Under the pieces are notes generated by a model. That model saw only the letters and a program-made list of their open reading frames with translations. It was not told where the DNA came from and ran no database searches. This document shows positions 17,777 through 27,098 of a stretch of DNA of 64,000 nucleotides, one piece after another. Source of the stretch: Erythrobacter sp. HL-111 (GTDB lineage: Bacteria > Pseudomonadota > Alphaproteobacteria > Sphingomonadales > Sphingomonadaceae); assembly GCF_900105095.1 (NCBI RefSeq), contig NZ_LT629743.1, positions 1,054,001 to 1,118,000 on the forward strand, given 5' to 3'. Numbering within the stretch: the stretch's first letter is position 1; every line of letters starts with the position of its first letter. The position numbers and the translations under genes are program-made.

Positions 17777-19042
17777 ATGAGCAAGGCGCTTCTCGACCGT
17801 TTCCTCACCCGCGCCGTCGAACGCGGGCGGCTCGGCGTGGTCTTCGCCGATGGCGAGGCGCGGGTCTATGGCGAGCAGGCCGAAGGCTTTCCCGACATCG
17901 TGATCCGCTTCACCGACGACGCCGTGCCGCGCGACATCGTGTTCGACCCGCGGCTGGGCGCGGCGGAGGCTTTCATGGACAGGCGGCTCGTGATCGAGGA
18001 AGGCGACGTCATGGGTCTCGTCGGTCTGCTTCGCATGAACGGGCGGTGGGAGCGCGGCGGCGACCGGCTGCGCCCGAGCCTGCCCAAGCGGCTCGTCAAC
18101 ACGGCGGCAGTCGCGCTCGACCGGTTCAACGACGCGGTGCGCGCCCAGCGCAATGTCGCGCATCATTACGACATCGGCAACGCGCTCTACGCCCTGATGC
18201 TCGACCCGGAGCATTTCCAGTATTCCTGCGCCTACTGGAACGAGGATCATTTCGGGCCGGGAATGACGCTGGGGCAGGCGCAGGAGGCGAAGCTCGCGCA
18301 CATCGCGGCGAAGCTCGCGATCCGGCCCGGGCAGAAGGTGCTCGACATCGGCTGCGGCTGGGGCGGGATGGCGATCTACCTGGCCCGGAAATACGATGTC
18401 GAGGTGACCGGCATCACCCTTTCGTCCGAACAGGCCGCGCTTGCGCGCAAGCGGATCGCCGACGCGGGCGTCGCGGGGCAGGTGACGATCGAGCTGGTCG
18501 ACTACCGCGATTTCGCGGCCTCCGGACAGACCTTCGACCGGATCGTTTCGGTCGGGATGTTCGAGCATGTCGGCCAGGCGCAGTTCGACACCTTCTTCGA
18601 ATGCTGCGCGCGGATGCTCGATCCGATGGGCGTCATGCTGATCCACACGATCGGGCGGATGGGATCGCCCGGCGCGACCGATGCCTTCACGCGCAAGTAC
18701 ATCTTCCCCGGCGGTTACATCCCCGCCCTCTCCGAAACCGTCGCCGCGTCCGAGAAATTCCGCCTGATCGCCGCCGATGTCGAGGCGCTGCGGGTCCACT
18801 ACGCCAGGACCATCCGCCAGTGGTACGCGAACTGCATGGCCAACAGGGACGCGATCGTCGCGCTCCACGACGAGCGGTTCTTCCGGATGTGGACCTTCTA
18901 CCTCGCGGGCGCCGCCACCGTGTTCGAACACGGCAGCATGTGCAATTACCAGATCCAGTACATCCGCGACCGCCGCGCCCTCCCCCTGACCCGCGACTGG
19001 ATCGCGCAGGAGGAGAAGCGGCTGCTCGCCCCGGCGGGCTGA
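17777..19042 (+). CDS. cfa: Cyclopropane-fatty-acyl-phospholipid synthase
   Basis: The 421-residue SAM-dependent enzyme converts unsaturated acyl chains of membrane phospholipids to cyclopropane forms. It has the N-terminal lipid-binding part, the typical HHYDIGNALY and YSCAYW motifs, the SAM-binding VLDIGCGWGG (residues 188-197) and the C-terminal FPGGYIPAL and HYARTIRQW segments. GGAG and AGG lie just upstream of ATG 17777. It is downstream of the molybdopterin gene, separated by the tandem duplication. Confidence 0.95.
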   Translation: MSKALLDRFLTRAVERGRLGVVFADGEARVYGEQAEGFPDIVIRFTDDAVPRDIVFDPRLGAAEAFMDRRLVIEEGDVMGLVGLLRMNGRWERGGDRLRPSLPKRLVNTAAVALDRFNDAVRAQRNVAHHYDIGNALYALMLDPEHFQYSCAYWNEDHFGPGMTLGQAQEAKLAHIAAKLAIRPGQKVLDIGCGWGGMAIYLARKYDVEVTGITLSSEQAALARKRIADAGVAGQVTIELVDYRDFAASGQTFDRIVSVGMFEHVGQAQFDTFFECCARMLDPMGVMLIHTIGRMGSPGATDAFTRKYIFPGGYIPALSETVAASEKFRLIAADVEALRVHYARTIRQWYANCMANRDAIVALHDERFFRMWTFYLAGAATVFEHGSMCNYQIQYIRDRRALPLTRDWIAQEEKRLLAPAG

Positions 19043-19244
19043 CACGCGGCGCGCTTCGCCGGGCCCGCGTGGACATGGTCCATGAACCGGCATCGTCGCA
19101 GCGGATGCGGACCCAGATGCGGGCAGCATCGGATCATGACGGCAGACGCCGAACCCCGGGGGCGATTGCCTATCGCCGCCCCCGCTGATACGGGCGCTCG
19201 ATCTTCTCGCGGGCCACGGCCCGCCACGCATCCGGGACATGAGA

Positions 19245-20459
19245 ATGAGCGACATCAAACGCGTCGTCCTCGCCTATTCGGGCGGCCTCGACACTTCCGT
19301 CATCGCCAAGTGGCTGAGCGTCGAACGCGGACTCGAGGTCGTCACCTTCACCGCCGACCTCGGCCAGGGCGAGGAGATCGAACCCGCGCGCGACAAGGCC
19401 CGCGCCATGGGCATTCCTGACGAGCACATCTTCATCGAGGACCTGCGCGAGGAATTCGTGCGCGATTTCGTCTTCCCGATGATGCGCGCCAATGCCCGCT
19501 ACGAAGGCGACTACCTGCTCGGCACCTCGATCGCGCGCCCGCTCATTTCCAAGCGCCTGATCGAGATCGCGCGCGAAACCGGGGCCGACGCGATCGCCCA
19601 CGGCGCGACCGGCAAGGGCAACGACCAGGTGCGTTTCGAATTGTCGGCCTATGCGCTCGACCCGAACATCAAGGTCATCGCCCCGTGGCGCGAATGGGAC
19701 CTGACCAGCCGCACCGCGCTCATCGCCTGGGCGGAGGCGCACCAGATCAAGGTCCCGACCGACAAGCGCGGCGAAAGCCCGTTTTCGACCGATGCGAACC
19801 TCCTCCACACCTCGTCCGAAGGCAAGGTGCTCGAGGACCCGTGGGAGGAGACGCCCGATTACGTCTATTCGCGCACCGACGACCCGGAGGACGCGCCAGA
19901 CAGCCCCGAATATATCGAAATCGGCTTCGAGCGCGGCGACGGGATGTCGCTCAACGACGAGGCGATGTCGCCCGCGGCCCTGCTCGCGGCGTTGAACGAC
20001 CTCGGCCGCAAGCACGGCATCGGCCGGCTCGACCTCGTCGAAAACCGCTTCGTCGGCATGAAATCGCGCGGGATGTACGAGACGCCGGGCGGCGAGATCT
20101 ACGCCCGCGCGCATCGGGGGATCGAACAGATCACGCTCGATCGCGGCGCCGCGCATCTCAAGGACGAGCTGATGCCGAAATACGCCGAGCTCGTCTACAA
20201 CGGGTTCTGGTTCAGCCCGGAGCGCGCGATGCTGCAGGCCGCGATCGACCTTTCCCAGGAGAAGGTCACCGGCACGGTGCGGCTCAAGCTCTACAAGGGC
20301 CTCGCGAGCGTGGTCGGGCGCAAGTCGCCCCATTCGCTCTATTCAGAGGCGCACGTGACCTTCGAGGACGATGCCGGGGCCTATGACCAGAAGGACGCGG
20401 AAGGCTTCATCAAGCTGAACGCGCTGCGCCTGCGCCTTCTCGCTCAGCGGGACCGCTGA
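19245..20459 (+). CDS. argG: Argininosuccinate synthase
   Basis: ArgG joins citrulline and aspartate using ATP in arginine synthesis. The 404-residue protein has the PP-loop AYSGGLDTS (residues 10-18), the [13 protein letters not shown] motif and SPHSLYS near the C-terminus. The start is set at ATG 19245 (MSDIKRV), as in relatives; ATG 19239 would add two residues. The 202 bases upstream contain a G+C-rich stem-loop near 19157-19187 and no gene. A stem-loop without a T-tract follows at 20495. Confidence 0.96.
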   Translation: MSDIKRVVLAYSGGLDTSVIAKWLSVERGLEVVTFTADLGQGEEIEPARDKARAMGIPDEHIFIEDLREEFVRDFVFPMMRANARYEGDYLLGTSIARPLISKRLIEIARETGADAIAHGATGKGNDQVRFELSAYALDPNIKVIAPWREWDLTSRTALIAWAEAHQIKVPTDKRGESPFSTDANLLHTSSEGKVLEDPWEETPDYVYSRTDDPEDAPDSPEYIEIGFERGDGMSLNDEAMSPAALLAALNDLGRKHGIGRLDLVENRFVGMKSRGMYETPGGEIYARAHRGIEQITLDRGAAHLKDELMPKYAELVYNGFWFSPERAMLQAAIDLSQEKVTGTVRLKLYKGLASVVGRKSPHSLYSEAHVTFEDDAGAYDQKDAEGFIKLNALRLRLLAQRDR

Positions 20460-20494
20460 ACGGGCGAGTCGGCGCAGGGCGGGGCGCGATCCGC

Positions 20495-20529
20495 GCAAGA
20501 TCCGAAAGGCGCGGCTTTATCGATCTTGC
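20495..20529 (+). other. Stem-loop downstream of argG
   Basis: An 8-bp stem (GCAAGATC / GATCTTGC) with an inner 4-bp AAAG/CTTT stem lies 36 bases after the argG stop. No T-tract follows, so it may be a 3-prime stabilising hairpin rather than a classical terminator. Confidence 0.45.
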
Positions 20530-21211
20530 CCGAAATCCCGCGTGGTCGGCCCAGGAATGCCGAATGCGCGCCGGGAAATGCGACGGACGGTTGAGTTGTC
20601 CACCGCTCTCCACAGCTAAACCGGGGAAAAGTGGATAAGTCGGGCTTGCGCCGCTTGCCCGAATGGACGTGGAGGCGCAATCTCAAGCTGTCTTCGGAAC
20701 GGGAAACGGCGGAAGAACGAGGCGTCAAAGCCTTGAAATCCCAAATTTTTCCCGACCAAAGATCGCGTCGGCGACTGTCCGCGCGCTGTCTGAGAGATGG
20801 AATGCAGGAAGCCTCGGCCGAATGCAAGCCGTCTTGTCCGAGGATGGCGCGACGCAAAGTCGGCGTGAAGGCCGCGATCCCGGCCGGCAAGGTGAAGCAC
20901 GAAGGGTCCTCGGACCCGGACCTGGCCCGCCCTTGCCAGCCGCACGGGATCACGGTCTCGGCCCGGCAGGCAGCCGGTCGGCCATGCGAAGGACCCTCAC
21001 GGGACCGGCGCAGGCCGGACGGAAAGGCCACCAGGCCGGATGCCGGCGCGAGCGCCGGTGAGGAAGCCCTCGGGCTTGGCCGCGCCTCCGGGCGAGGCCG
21101 CCGAGGGCCAAGACATCGGGCGCCAAGCGCGCTGTCTGGAACGAGCGAGGACGACGGTCCGCCGGAATTCTCGCCCGCAGAAGAGAGCGACCACGCGCCG
21201 GTGAGAGTGGG

Positions 21212-21238
21212 GTCGGCAGTAATGCCGGCCCCATTTGC
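21212..21238 (+). terminator. Possible terminator hairpin before rlpA
   Basis: GGGGTCGGCA and TGCCGGCCCC form a 10-bp stem (one G-T pair) around a GTAA loop, followed by ATTTG. The T-tract is short. It suggests that a plus-strand transcript ends here, either an argG read-through or an unrecognised RNA. Confidence 0.4.
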
Positions 21239-21407
21239 ATGACCCCTCCCCTTCCCAGCCCGCCGGAGAATCCGCGCCGCCCCGGATGCCGTCGGGGCGC
21301 ATTGCGGCTTGTTTGCGGCGCGGAACACGGCAGACGGCTCCTGCCGCGCGACATCCTGAGCCGCCCGGATTGCCTTTGTCCATTGCGCCGCGATAAACCG
21401 CCCGGCC

Positions 21408-22097
21408 ATGGGGAAGTTCCATCCGACATCGGCAGTCCGCTCCCGCGCCGCCTCCCGGTGCCTCGCGCTCGGCCTCGTGCTTGCCGCAGCCGCGCTCGGC
21501 ACGGGTCCCGCTGCGGCGCAGGATCGCCTGGTCGCCGACGACAGGCGCGAACTCGCCGCCAGCGCCGCACCGCCGGGCCAGAACGCCAGCCCCGCCGGCG
21601 AAGCCCCTTCCGACAGCGCCGCCCTCGCCTCCGCCCCAGCCCCGTCCCGCCAGCCGCGCGACGCGCGCACCGCCGGCACCGCGCCCGCCTCCTTCGCCGC
21701 CGCCTTCTCGACTCTCGCCGAGGCGCCGCGCCCCGACCTCGCCGTGCCCGAAAGCGCGGTCGACATCGATGCGATCGAGCCCGCGATCGAGATTCCCGCC
21801 TTCCGCAGCCTCGGCAGCGGCACCGCCTCCTATTACGGGCGGCGTTTCCACGGGCGGCGCACCGCCAATGGCGAGCGGTTCGACATGAACGCGCTCACCG
21901 CCGCGCACCGCACCCTGCCCTTCGGCAGCCTGGTGCGCGTCACCAATCCTTCGAACGGGCGGAGCGTCACGGTGCGGATCAACGACCGCGGGCCGTTCAG
22001 CCGGGGCCGGGTGATCGACGTCAGCCGCGCCGCCGCCGAGGAGCTCGGCCTGATCCGCCGCGGCCACGCCCCGGTGGAACTCGAACTGCTCGAATAG
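21408..22097 (+). CDS. rlpA: RlpA-family septal ring lytic transglycosylase
   Basis: The 229-residue protein has a signal peptide (about 15-38, ending AAAQ), a long Ala/Pro-rich linker and a C-terminal double-psi beta-barrel: [30 protein letters not shown] and [17 protein letters not shown]. This is the RlpA domain, which acts on peptidoglycan lacking stem peptides at division sites. The SPOR domain present in some RlpA proteins is missing here. The stop is followed by a short AGCCC/GGGCT hairpin and TTTCG at 22096-22115. Confidence 0.88.
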   Translation: MGKFHPTSAVRSRAASRCLALGLVLAAAALGTGPAAAQDRLVADDRRELAASAAPPGQNASPAGEAPSDSAALASAPAPSRQPRDARTAGTAPASFAAAFSTLAEAPRPDLAVPESAVDIDAIEPAIEIPAFRSLGSGTASYYGRRFHGRRTANGERFDMNALTAAHRTLPFGSLVRVTNPSNGRSVTVRINDRGPFSRGRVIDVSRAAAEELGLIRRGHAPVELELLE

Positions 22098-22394
22098 CCC
22101 CCCGGACCGGGCTTTCGTGAAGGTTACAAAGTTTACACCCTGTCACCTTTTCTTCCCGGCCCTTTTTCCCTGCAAATCAAAGCCTTGTCCGCATTTTCGC
22201 AGCGCGGACGAACACCGGGGCGGCGCGCGAAACCGCGCCCCCGTGCCGCCCGGAGCGTCCGAAGCCCCTTCCCGCGGCATCGCGTGAAGGCATCGGCGCG
22301 CCTTCAGGGCGCCGCGCGCAAACCGGCCCGTGCCCGCACCGCGCGCGCATAGCCCGTCCGGCGCGTGTAGGACAGCGTCCCGCGCCCCGCGCGG

Positions 22395-22859
22395 TCAGGG
22401 CGCCATCATCGGCACGAGCTGCCCGCGGATCGCGCCGTCGGGATAGGGTTCGTTGTGGACGTTGACGTAGAAGCCCGCGGGATCGCCCAGGATTTCCTGC
22501 GCGAGCGTGCCCTCGATCATGGTGCAGCCCTCGGCGGTTTCGCCGGACTGCGGGGCTTCGAGGGGGACGACGGGCGGACCGTTCTCGCCCGCCCCGCCGC
22601 GATGGATGTGCGCGGCGGTGGCCGGTTCGATGCCGGTGGCGAAGAGCTCGTAGCAGAGCTCGCCATCCTGGGCGAGCGCGGCCTCGAAGCCGCCGGTGCC
22701 GTCCGCCGCGCCCCGGGGCACCTCGTTCGCGCCCTCGAGCTCGGCCGCGAGGGGCATTCCGTTGCCGGGATCGGAGGCGGTGGTCGAACAGGCCGAAAGC
22801 GCCAGCGCGGCGGCAAGGCCCATGGCGGCGGTGGCGAGGTGGCGGGGTGCAGGGGTCAT
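22395..22859 (-). CDS. CHRD-domain lipoprotein
   Basis: The 154-residue protein has a lipoprotein signal peptide with a lipobox (LALSACSTT, Cys about residue 24) and a CHRD domain: ELEGANEVPRG, TAAHIHRGGAGENGPPVVPL and FYVNVHNEPYPDGAIRGQL. CHRD domains occur in extracellular proteins in bacteria and in chordin; their bacterial role is unknown. AAGGAG lies six bases before ATG 22859. It faces a 512-bp repeat-containing region upstream and is convergent with rlpA across 297 bases in which I see no gene; that stretch has a GTTACAAAGTTTACACC motif near 22122-22140. Confidence 0.85.
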   Translation of the reverse strand: MTPAPRHLATAAMGLAAALALSACSTTASDPGNGMPLAAELEGANEVPRGAADGTGGFEAALAQDGELCYELFATGIEPATAAHIHRGGAGENGPPVVPLEAPQSGETAEGCTMIEGTLAQEILGDPAGFYVNVHNEPYPDGAIRGQLVPMMAP

Positions 22860-22957
22860 GGGATGCTCCTTCGCTTGCGTTTTGTGCAAGAGGTCAGCGA
22901 ATGGGGGAGCGGGTGGTTCCGGGGGACAATTGAGACTCATCCACCCCCCTCGCCAAG

Positions 22958-23047
22958 CCCGTCATTGCGAGGAGCCGAAGGCGACGCGGCAATCCAGGGC
23001 CTCTGCGCGAACCGCTCTGGATTGCTTCGCTCCGCTCGCAATGACGG
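22958..23047. repeat. Long imperfect palindromic intergenic repeat
   Basis: CCCGTCATTGCGAGGAGC at one end is mirrored by CGCTCGCAATGACGGG at the other, and GCGGCAATCCAG is mirrored by CTGGATTGC, around a loop of about 20 bases. The motif GTCATTGCGAGGAGC is, from memory, a widespread intergenic palindrome in proteobacteria. It has no coding capacity. Confidence 0.75.
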
Positions 23048-23095
23048 GCGTCATTCCGCTGCCTCCCGCGCGCCGCACAGCGCCCTTGCCGCCTG

Positions 23096-23122
23096 AGGCC
23101 CCCGCCTGCGCGGGGGCTCGCG
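23096..23122 (+). repeat. REP-like palindrome, single copy (AGGYCCC family)
   Basis: AGGCCCCCGCCTGCGCGGGGGCTCGCG follows the consensus AGG-Y-CCC-[AC]-GCCTGCGC-[TG]-GGG-[AG]-CTC shared with copies at 33643, 33990, 39669 and 45725. The core is a hairpin CCCCCGCCTGCGCGGGGG. Confidence 0.75.
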
Positions 23123-23371
23123 TGGGGACTCGGGGGGCCGCGTGGGGCGGGGTCGGGTGGCCCCTTTCTCCGCGTCTCCCTTCCCTCTGCGCTCCCTGCG
23201 CGAAACAATCGGCGCAAGGGTGGGCCGGTGCGCCGCCGGGGCCTCGCTTCCCGCCATCTTCGCGCCTTCGCGTGAACCGGGACCCCGCGAAAGCCGGGCG
23301 TGCCCCTCCACCGCCTGCGGCGGTCCCTCCTTCGACAGGCTCAGGACAGGCTCTCCCCGGTCCGGGGAGGA

Positions 23372-26302
23372 TTACTCCGCCGCCTCCCGCGTTCCGCGCA
23401 GCAGCGGCTTCAGGTAATGGCCGGTAAAGCTGCGCGGCTCGCGCACCACGTCCTCCGGCGTGCCCTCCGCCACGATCTCGCCGCCGCGCACGCCGCCTTC
23501 CGGCCCCAGGTCCACGATCCAGTCGGCGGTCTTGATCACGTCGAGATTGTGCTCGATCACCACCACCGAATTGCCCTGCTCCACCAGCCGGTGCAGCACT
23601 TCCAACAGCTTCCTCACGTCCTCGAAATGCAGGCCCGTCGTCGGCTCGTCGAGGATGTAGAGCGTCTGCCCGGTCGAACGCCGCGCCAGTTCCTTGGCGA
23701 GCTTCACCCGCTGCGCCTCGCCCCCCGAAAGGGTCGTCGCCTGCTGGCCGACCTTGACGTAGCCGAGGCCGACCTCGTTCAGCATCCGCATCTTGTCGCG
23801 GATCGACGGCACCGCCTTGAAGAAGCCCTCCGCGTCCTCGATCGTCATGTCGAGCACGTCGGCGATCGAATGCCCCTTGAACTTCACCTCGAGCGTTTCG
23901 CGGTTGTAGCGCCTGCCCCCGCACTGTTCGCAGGTGACGTAGACATCGGGGAGGAAGTGCATCTCGATCTTGATCAGGCCGTCGCCGGTGCACGCCTCGC
24001 AGCGGCCGCCCTTGACGTTGAAGGAGAAGCGCCCCGGCTTGTACCCGCGCGCCTGCGATTCCGGGAGGCCTGCGAACCAGTCGCGGATCTGGGTGAAGGC
24101 GCCGGTGTAGGTCGCGGGGTTGGACCGCGGGGTGCGGCCGATGGGGGACTGGTCGATCTCGATCACCTTGTCGCAGTGTTCGAGGCCCTCGATCGCGTCG
24201 TGCTTGCCGGCGATGATGCGCGCGCCGTTCAGCACCCGCGCCGCGCCCGCATAGAGCGTGTCGATGGTGAAGGAGGACTTGCCCGAACCGGATACGCCGG
24301 TGATGCAGGTGAAGGTGCCGAGAGGGATGCTGGCGGTGACGCCCTTGAGGTTGTTCGCGCTCGCGCCCTTCACCGTCAGGAACAGGCCGTTGCCCTTGCG
24401 CCGCCGGTCCGGCACCGCAATCGCGCGGCGGCCCGTCAGGTAATCGGCGGTGAGCGAGCCCTTCGCCTTCATCACCTGCTTGAGCGTGCCCTGCGCCACC
24501 ACCTCGCCCCCGTGGACGCCCGCGCCGGGGCCGAGATCGACGATGTGGTCGGCGGCGCGGATCGCGTCCTCGTCGTGTTCGACCACGATCACCGTGTTGC
24601 CGAGGTCGCGCAGGCGTTTCAATGTTTCGAGCAGCCGGTCGTTGTCGCGCTGGTGGAGGCCGATCGAGGGTTCGTCGAGCACGTAGAGCACGCCCGACAG
24701 CCCGCTGCCGATCTGGCTGGCGAGGCGGATGCGCTGGCTCTCGCCCCCCGACAGAGTGCCGCTGGTGCGGTCGAGGTTGAGGTAGTCGAGGCCGACGTTG
24801 TCGAGGAAGCCCAGCCGCTCCCGGATCTCCTTGAGGATCGCGCGGGCGATCTGGGACTGCTGCGGGGTGAGGTGATCGTCGGCCCCGGCAAACCACGCCT
24901 TCGCCTCGGCGACGCTCATGCGGACGGGTTCGGCGATGTCGATCGGGCCTGTCGGGCCGGGGATCTTGACGCTCAGCGCCTTTTCGTTGAGCCGCTTGCC
25001 CCCGCAGGCCTCGCAGGGCTGGGCGGTCTGGAACTTCGAAAGCTCCTCCTGCATCCACGCGCTTTCGGTCTGGCGCATCCGGCGGTTCAGGTTCCCGATC
25101 ACGCCCTCGAACGGCTTGGTGACGGTGTATTCCTTGCGCCCGTCCTTGAAGGTGAGCGGGACCGGCATCCCGCCCGTGCCGTGAAGGATGATCATGCGCT
25201 GATCGGGCTCCAGATCCTTCCACGGCGTCGTCAGGTCGAAATCATAGGCTTTCGCAAGGCTGGCGAGGACCTGCATGTAATAGGGCGACGGCGGGTTGGA
25301 CTTGGCCCAGGGCACGATCGCGCCCTGTTTCAGCGTCAGCGCCTCGTTCGGCACGACGAGCTGTTCGTCGAACAGCTGCTTTTCCCCGATCCCGTCGCAG
25401 GCCGGGCACGCGCCCTGGGGGCTGTTGAAGGAGAACAGGCGCGGCTCGATCTCCTCGATGGTGAAGCCGCTGACGGGGCAGGCGAACTTCTCGGAAAAGA
25501 CGATGCGGTTGGGCGGAATGCCGACGCCCTTCATCGCGCCGCCCGCATCCGCGTCCTCACCCTCGCGCCCCGGCACGACGCCGTCGGCGAGGTCGACATA
25601 GGCCAGCCCCTCGGCGAGCTTGAGCGCGGTCTCGAAGGAATCGGCCAGCCGCGTTTCCAGCCCCTCCTTCACCGCGAGCCGGTCCACCACCACTTCGATG
25701 TCGTGCTTGAACTTCTTGTCGAGCGCGGGCGCTTCCTCGATCGGGTAGAATTCCCCGTCGATCCGCACCCGGGTGAAGCCCGCCTTCTGCCATTCGGCGA
25801 GCTCGCGGCGGTATTCGCCCTTGCGCCCGCGCACCACCGGCGCGAGCAGGTAGAGCCGCGTGCCCTCGGGCAGGGCCATGACCCGGTCGACCATGTTCGA
25901 GACGGTCTGCGCCTCGATCGGCTCCCCCGTCGCGGGGCTGTAGGGCGTGCCGACCCTCGCCCAGAGCAGGCGCATGTAGTCGTAGATCTCGGTCACGGTC
26001 GCGACGGTCGAGCGCGGGTTCTTCGAGGTCGTCTTCTGCTCGATGCTGATCGCAGGGGACAGCCCGTCGATATGTTCGACATCGGGCTTCTGCATCATCT
26101 CGAGGAACTGGCGCGCATAGGCCGACAGGCTCTCGACATAGCGGCGCTGGCCCTCGGCATAGATGGTGTCGAAGGCGAGGGACGACTTGCCGCTCCCGGA
26201 CAGGCCCGTGACGACGATCAGCGCATCGCGCGGCAGGTCGATGTCGATCCCCTTGAGGTTGTGCTCGCGCGCGCCGCGGACGCTTATCTTGGTAAGGCTC
26301 AT
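23372..26302 (-). CDS. uvrA: UvrABC excinuclease subunit A
   Basis: UvrA scans DNA for lesions and loads UvrB in nucleotide excision repair. The 976-residue protein has two ABC ATPase modules: Walker [10 protein letters not shown] (33-41) and GVSGSGKSS (about 650), two signature sequences [12 protein letters not shown] and [12 protein letters not shown], and zinc-binding Cys pairs (CPACDG, CEACGG, CEACTG, CEQCGG). Length is normal. The ATG at 26302 has no strong ribosome binding site. A perfect SOS box lies 12-26 bases upstream, so LexA control is likely. A hairpin lies three bases beyond the stop. Confidence 0.97.
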   Translation of the reverse strand: MSLTKISVRGAREHNLKGIDIDLPRDALIVVTGLSGSGKSSLAFDTIYAEGQRRYVESLSAYARQFLEMMQKPDVEHIDGLSPAISIEQKTTSKNPRSTVATVTEIYDYMRLLWARVGTPYSPATGEPIEAQTVSNMVDRVMALPEGTRLYLLAPVVRGRKGEYRRELAEWQKAGFTRVRIDGEFYPIEEAPALDKKFKHDIEVVVDRLAVKEGLETRLADSFETALKLAEGLAYVDLADGVVPGREGEDADAGGAMKGVGIPPNRIVFSEKFACPVSGFTIEEIEPRLFSFNSPQGACPACDGIGEKQLFDEQLVVPNEALTLKQGAIVPWAKSNPPSPYYMQVLASLAKAYDFDLTTPWKDLEPDQRMIILHGTGGMPVPLTFKDGRKEYTVTKPFEGVIGNLNRRMRQTESAWMQEELSKFQTAQPCEACGGKRLNEKALSVKIPGPTGPIDIAEPVRMSVAEAKAWFAGADDHLTPQQSQIARAILKEIRERLGFLDNVGLDYLNLDRTSGTLSGGESQRIRLASQIGSGLSGVLYVLDEPSIGLHQRDNDRLLETLKRLRDLGNTVIVVEHDEDAIRAADHIVDLGPGAGVHGGEVVAQGTLKQVMKAKGSLTADYLTGRRAIAVPDRRRKGNGLFLTVKGASANNLKGVTASIPLGTFTCITGVSGSGKSSFTIDTLYAGAARVLNGARIIAGKHDAIEGLEHCDKVIEIDQSPIGRTPRSNPATYTGAFTQIRDWFAGLPESQARGYKPGRFSFNVKGGRCEACTGDGLIKIEMHFLPDVYVTCEQCGGRRYNRETLEVKFKGHSIADVLDMTIEDAEGFFKAVPSIRDKMRMLNEVGLGYVKVGQQATTLSGGEAQRVKLAKELARRSTGQTLYILDEPTTGLHFEDVRKLLEVLHRLVEQGNSVVVIEHNLDVIKTADWIVDLGPEGGVRGGEIVAEGTPEDVVREPRSFTGHYLKPLLRGTREAAE

Positions 26303-26313
26303 GGGAGGGCTGT

Positions 26314-26328
26314 GTTCCGGAAATGTTC
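26314..26328 (-). promoter_or_regulatory. LexA (SOS) box upstream of uvrA
   Basis: The plus strand reads GTTC-CGGAAAT-GTTC, an exact GTTC-N7-GTTC alphaproteobacterial LexA operator, 12-26 bases before the uvrA ATG. Its closeness to the start means it overlaps the transcription start or 5-prime leader. Confidence 0.82.
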
Positions 26329-26676
26329 GTGGGTGTAAAGAGACGGCGTGGCTGCGTGCACAGGCTGGACCGGGGGCGAAATGGCCCCGGGGACGCGCGA
26401 TTGCAACGGACGGGAACGCGGCTTGGTTTCCGCGCCCCCGTCCATCGTGCGGCGCGAATCCGGCAAGGGACGCAGGACCCGCTCCGCGGCGCGTCGCGCG
26501 GGGGCCGGGGCGCGGACATCGGCGGGCGGTGCATCTGCCGGCCGGCGGCGCACGTCCACCCCGTTCCGCCGGTCGGGATGGCCCGCACAGCGCCCGATTC
26601 CGCCGAAAAACGGCCCGCGAGGCGACCTACAGAAAAGATCAAGTCCCCAAGACTTCAGGAAATCCTATGCTGGGCT

Positions 26677-26813
26677 TCTCGTTGCAAGTCCTCGTGGCAC
26701 CCTTCGGGTCGCACCAGTATGGGGCCTCCACGCCGCTTCATCGAGACAAGGGCCGGCCGTCGGCGCATCGCCCCCGAGCATGGCGGGACGAGGCGCCTGG
26801 CCGGCCCCTTTTT
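26677..26813 (+). ncRNA. Putative structured small RNA with own terminator
   Basis: A TATGCT box at 26666-26671 could be a -10 element, giving a start near 26677. The 5-prime part folds into a rod: TCTCG (26677) pairs with CGAGA (26742), AAG with CTT inside it, and CGTGG with CCACG, capped by ACCC-TTC-GGGT. A second long hairpin (26750-26807) with a 9-bp GGGCCGGCC stem ends in five Ts. No good -35 box is visible. I compared it with what I remember of 6S, SRP, tmRNA and RNase P RNAs and found none of their hallmark motifs. The RNA itself is inferred; the terminator is the firm part. Confidence 0.5.
26750..26813 (+). terminator. Strong Rho-independent terminator with no gene in front
   Basis: A 9-bp stem (GGGCCGGCC at 26750-26758 with GGCCGGCCC at 26799-26807) extended by GGCGC/GCGCC inside, followed by C and TTTTT. 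No open reading frame ends upstream on this strand, which is the main reason to propose a small RNA here. Confidence 0.8.
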
Positions 26814-27098
26814 CCCGCTTTCCGGCCCGGATGATTGCCTGCCCGCAACCGGCGTGAGGCGCGCCTCGCCTGTGGCGCGAGGTTAAGCAATGCCGCGCGC
26901 CTGTGCGCTTTCGGGACGCGTGTGCCGGGACGCTCGCCGGTCTCCTTTGGGCGCGCTAGGCGCGAGGGGGTGACACGTGCCCGCATCCTCAAACGCGCTC
27001 CCGAACCGCCGCAACCGCCGCCGCCGCCCCGACCCGCGCGCGCACGGCGCAGGAGCGGGGCCGCTTTCGGCCGCCAGCTGACGGGGAAGGTGCGCGCG

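Larger units (their letters stand above)
20460..21407. other. 948-bp region with no recognisable gene
   Basis: Open frames on both strands here have no recognisable domains or start signals and look like G+C-driven chance frames. Visible structure: a stem-loop at 20495-20529 (GCAAGATC / GATCTTGC with inner AAAG/CTTT); three DnaA-box-like nonamers within 43 bases (20596-20604 TTGTCCACC, 20606-20614 CTCTCCACA, and 20630-20638 minus TTATCCACT); an A+T-richer patch around 20730-20760; and a 10-bp hairpin (GGGGTCGGCA / TGCCGGCCCC, 21212-21235) followed by ATTTGCAT. It could hold an untranslated RNA, but none is recognised. Confidence 0.6.
22860..23371. other. 512-bp intergenic region with three kinds of palindromic repeat
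   Basis: No gene is seen between the CHRD lipoprotein and uvrA. The region contains a long imperfect palindrome at 22958-23047, a REP-like copy of the AGGYCCC family at 23096-23122, a TCCTTCGACAGGCTCAGGAC motif at 23327-23349, and a hairpin directly behind the uvrA stop (CTCCCCGG / CCGGGGAG, 23353-23369). The clustering is typical of a landing site for short palindromic repeats. Confidence 0.7.
26303..27098. other. 796-bp intergenic region between uvrA and the SleB hydrolase
   Basis: No protein gene is recognised. The region holds the uvrA SOS box at 26314-26328 and, on the plus strand, a structured RNA candidate ending in a strong terminator at 26750-26813. The remaining stretches (26340-26600 and 26830-27098) show only G+C-rich chance frames. 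Confidence 0.65.

Noticed and set aside
20596..20638. Chromosome origin
   Set aside because: DnaA-box-like sites are few and imperfect, no origin-linked genes (dnaA, parAB, hemE) are near, and the heavily expressed ribosomal operon to the right would be head-on. Kept only as an observation.
23300..26338. 1012-residue open frame opposite uvrA
   Set aside because: Shadow of uvrA caused by high G+C third positions; no domain is seen and uvrA has all its motifs.
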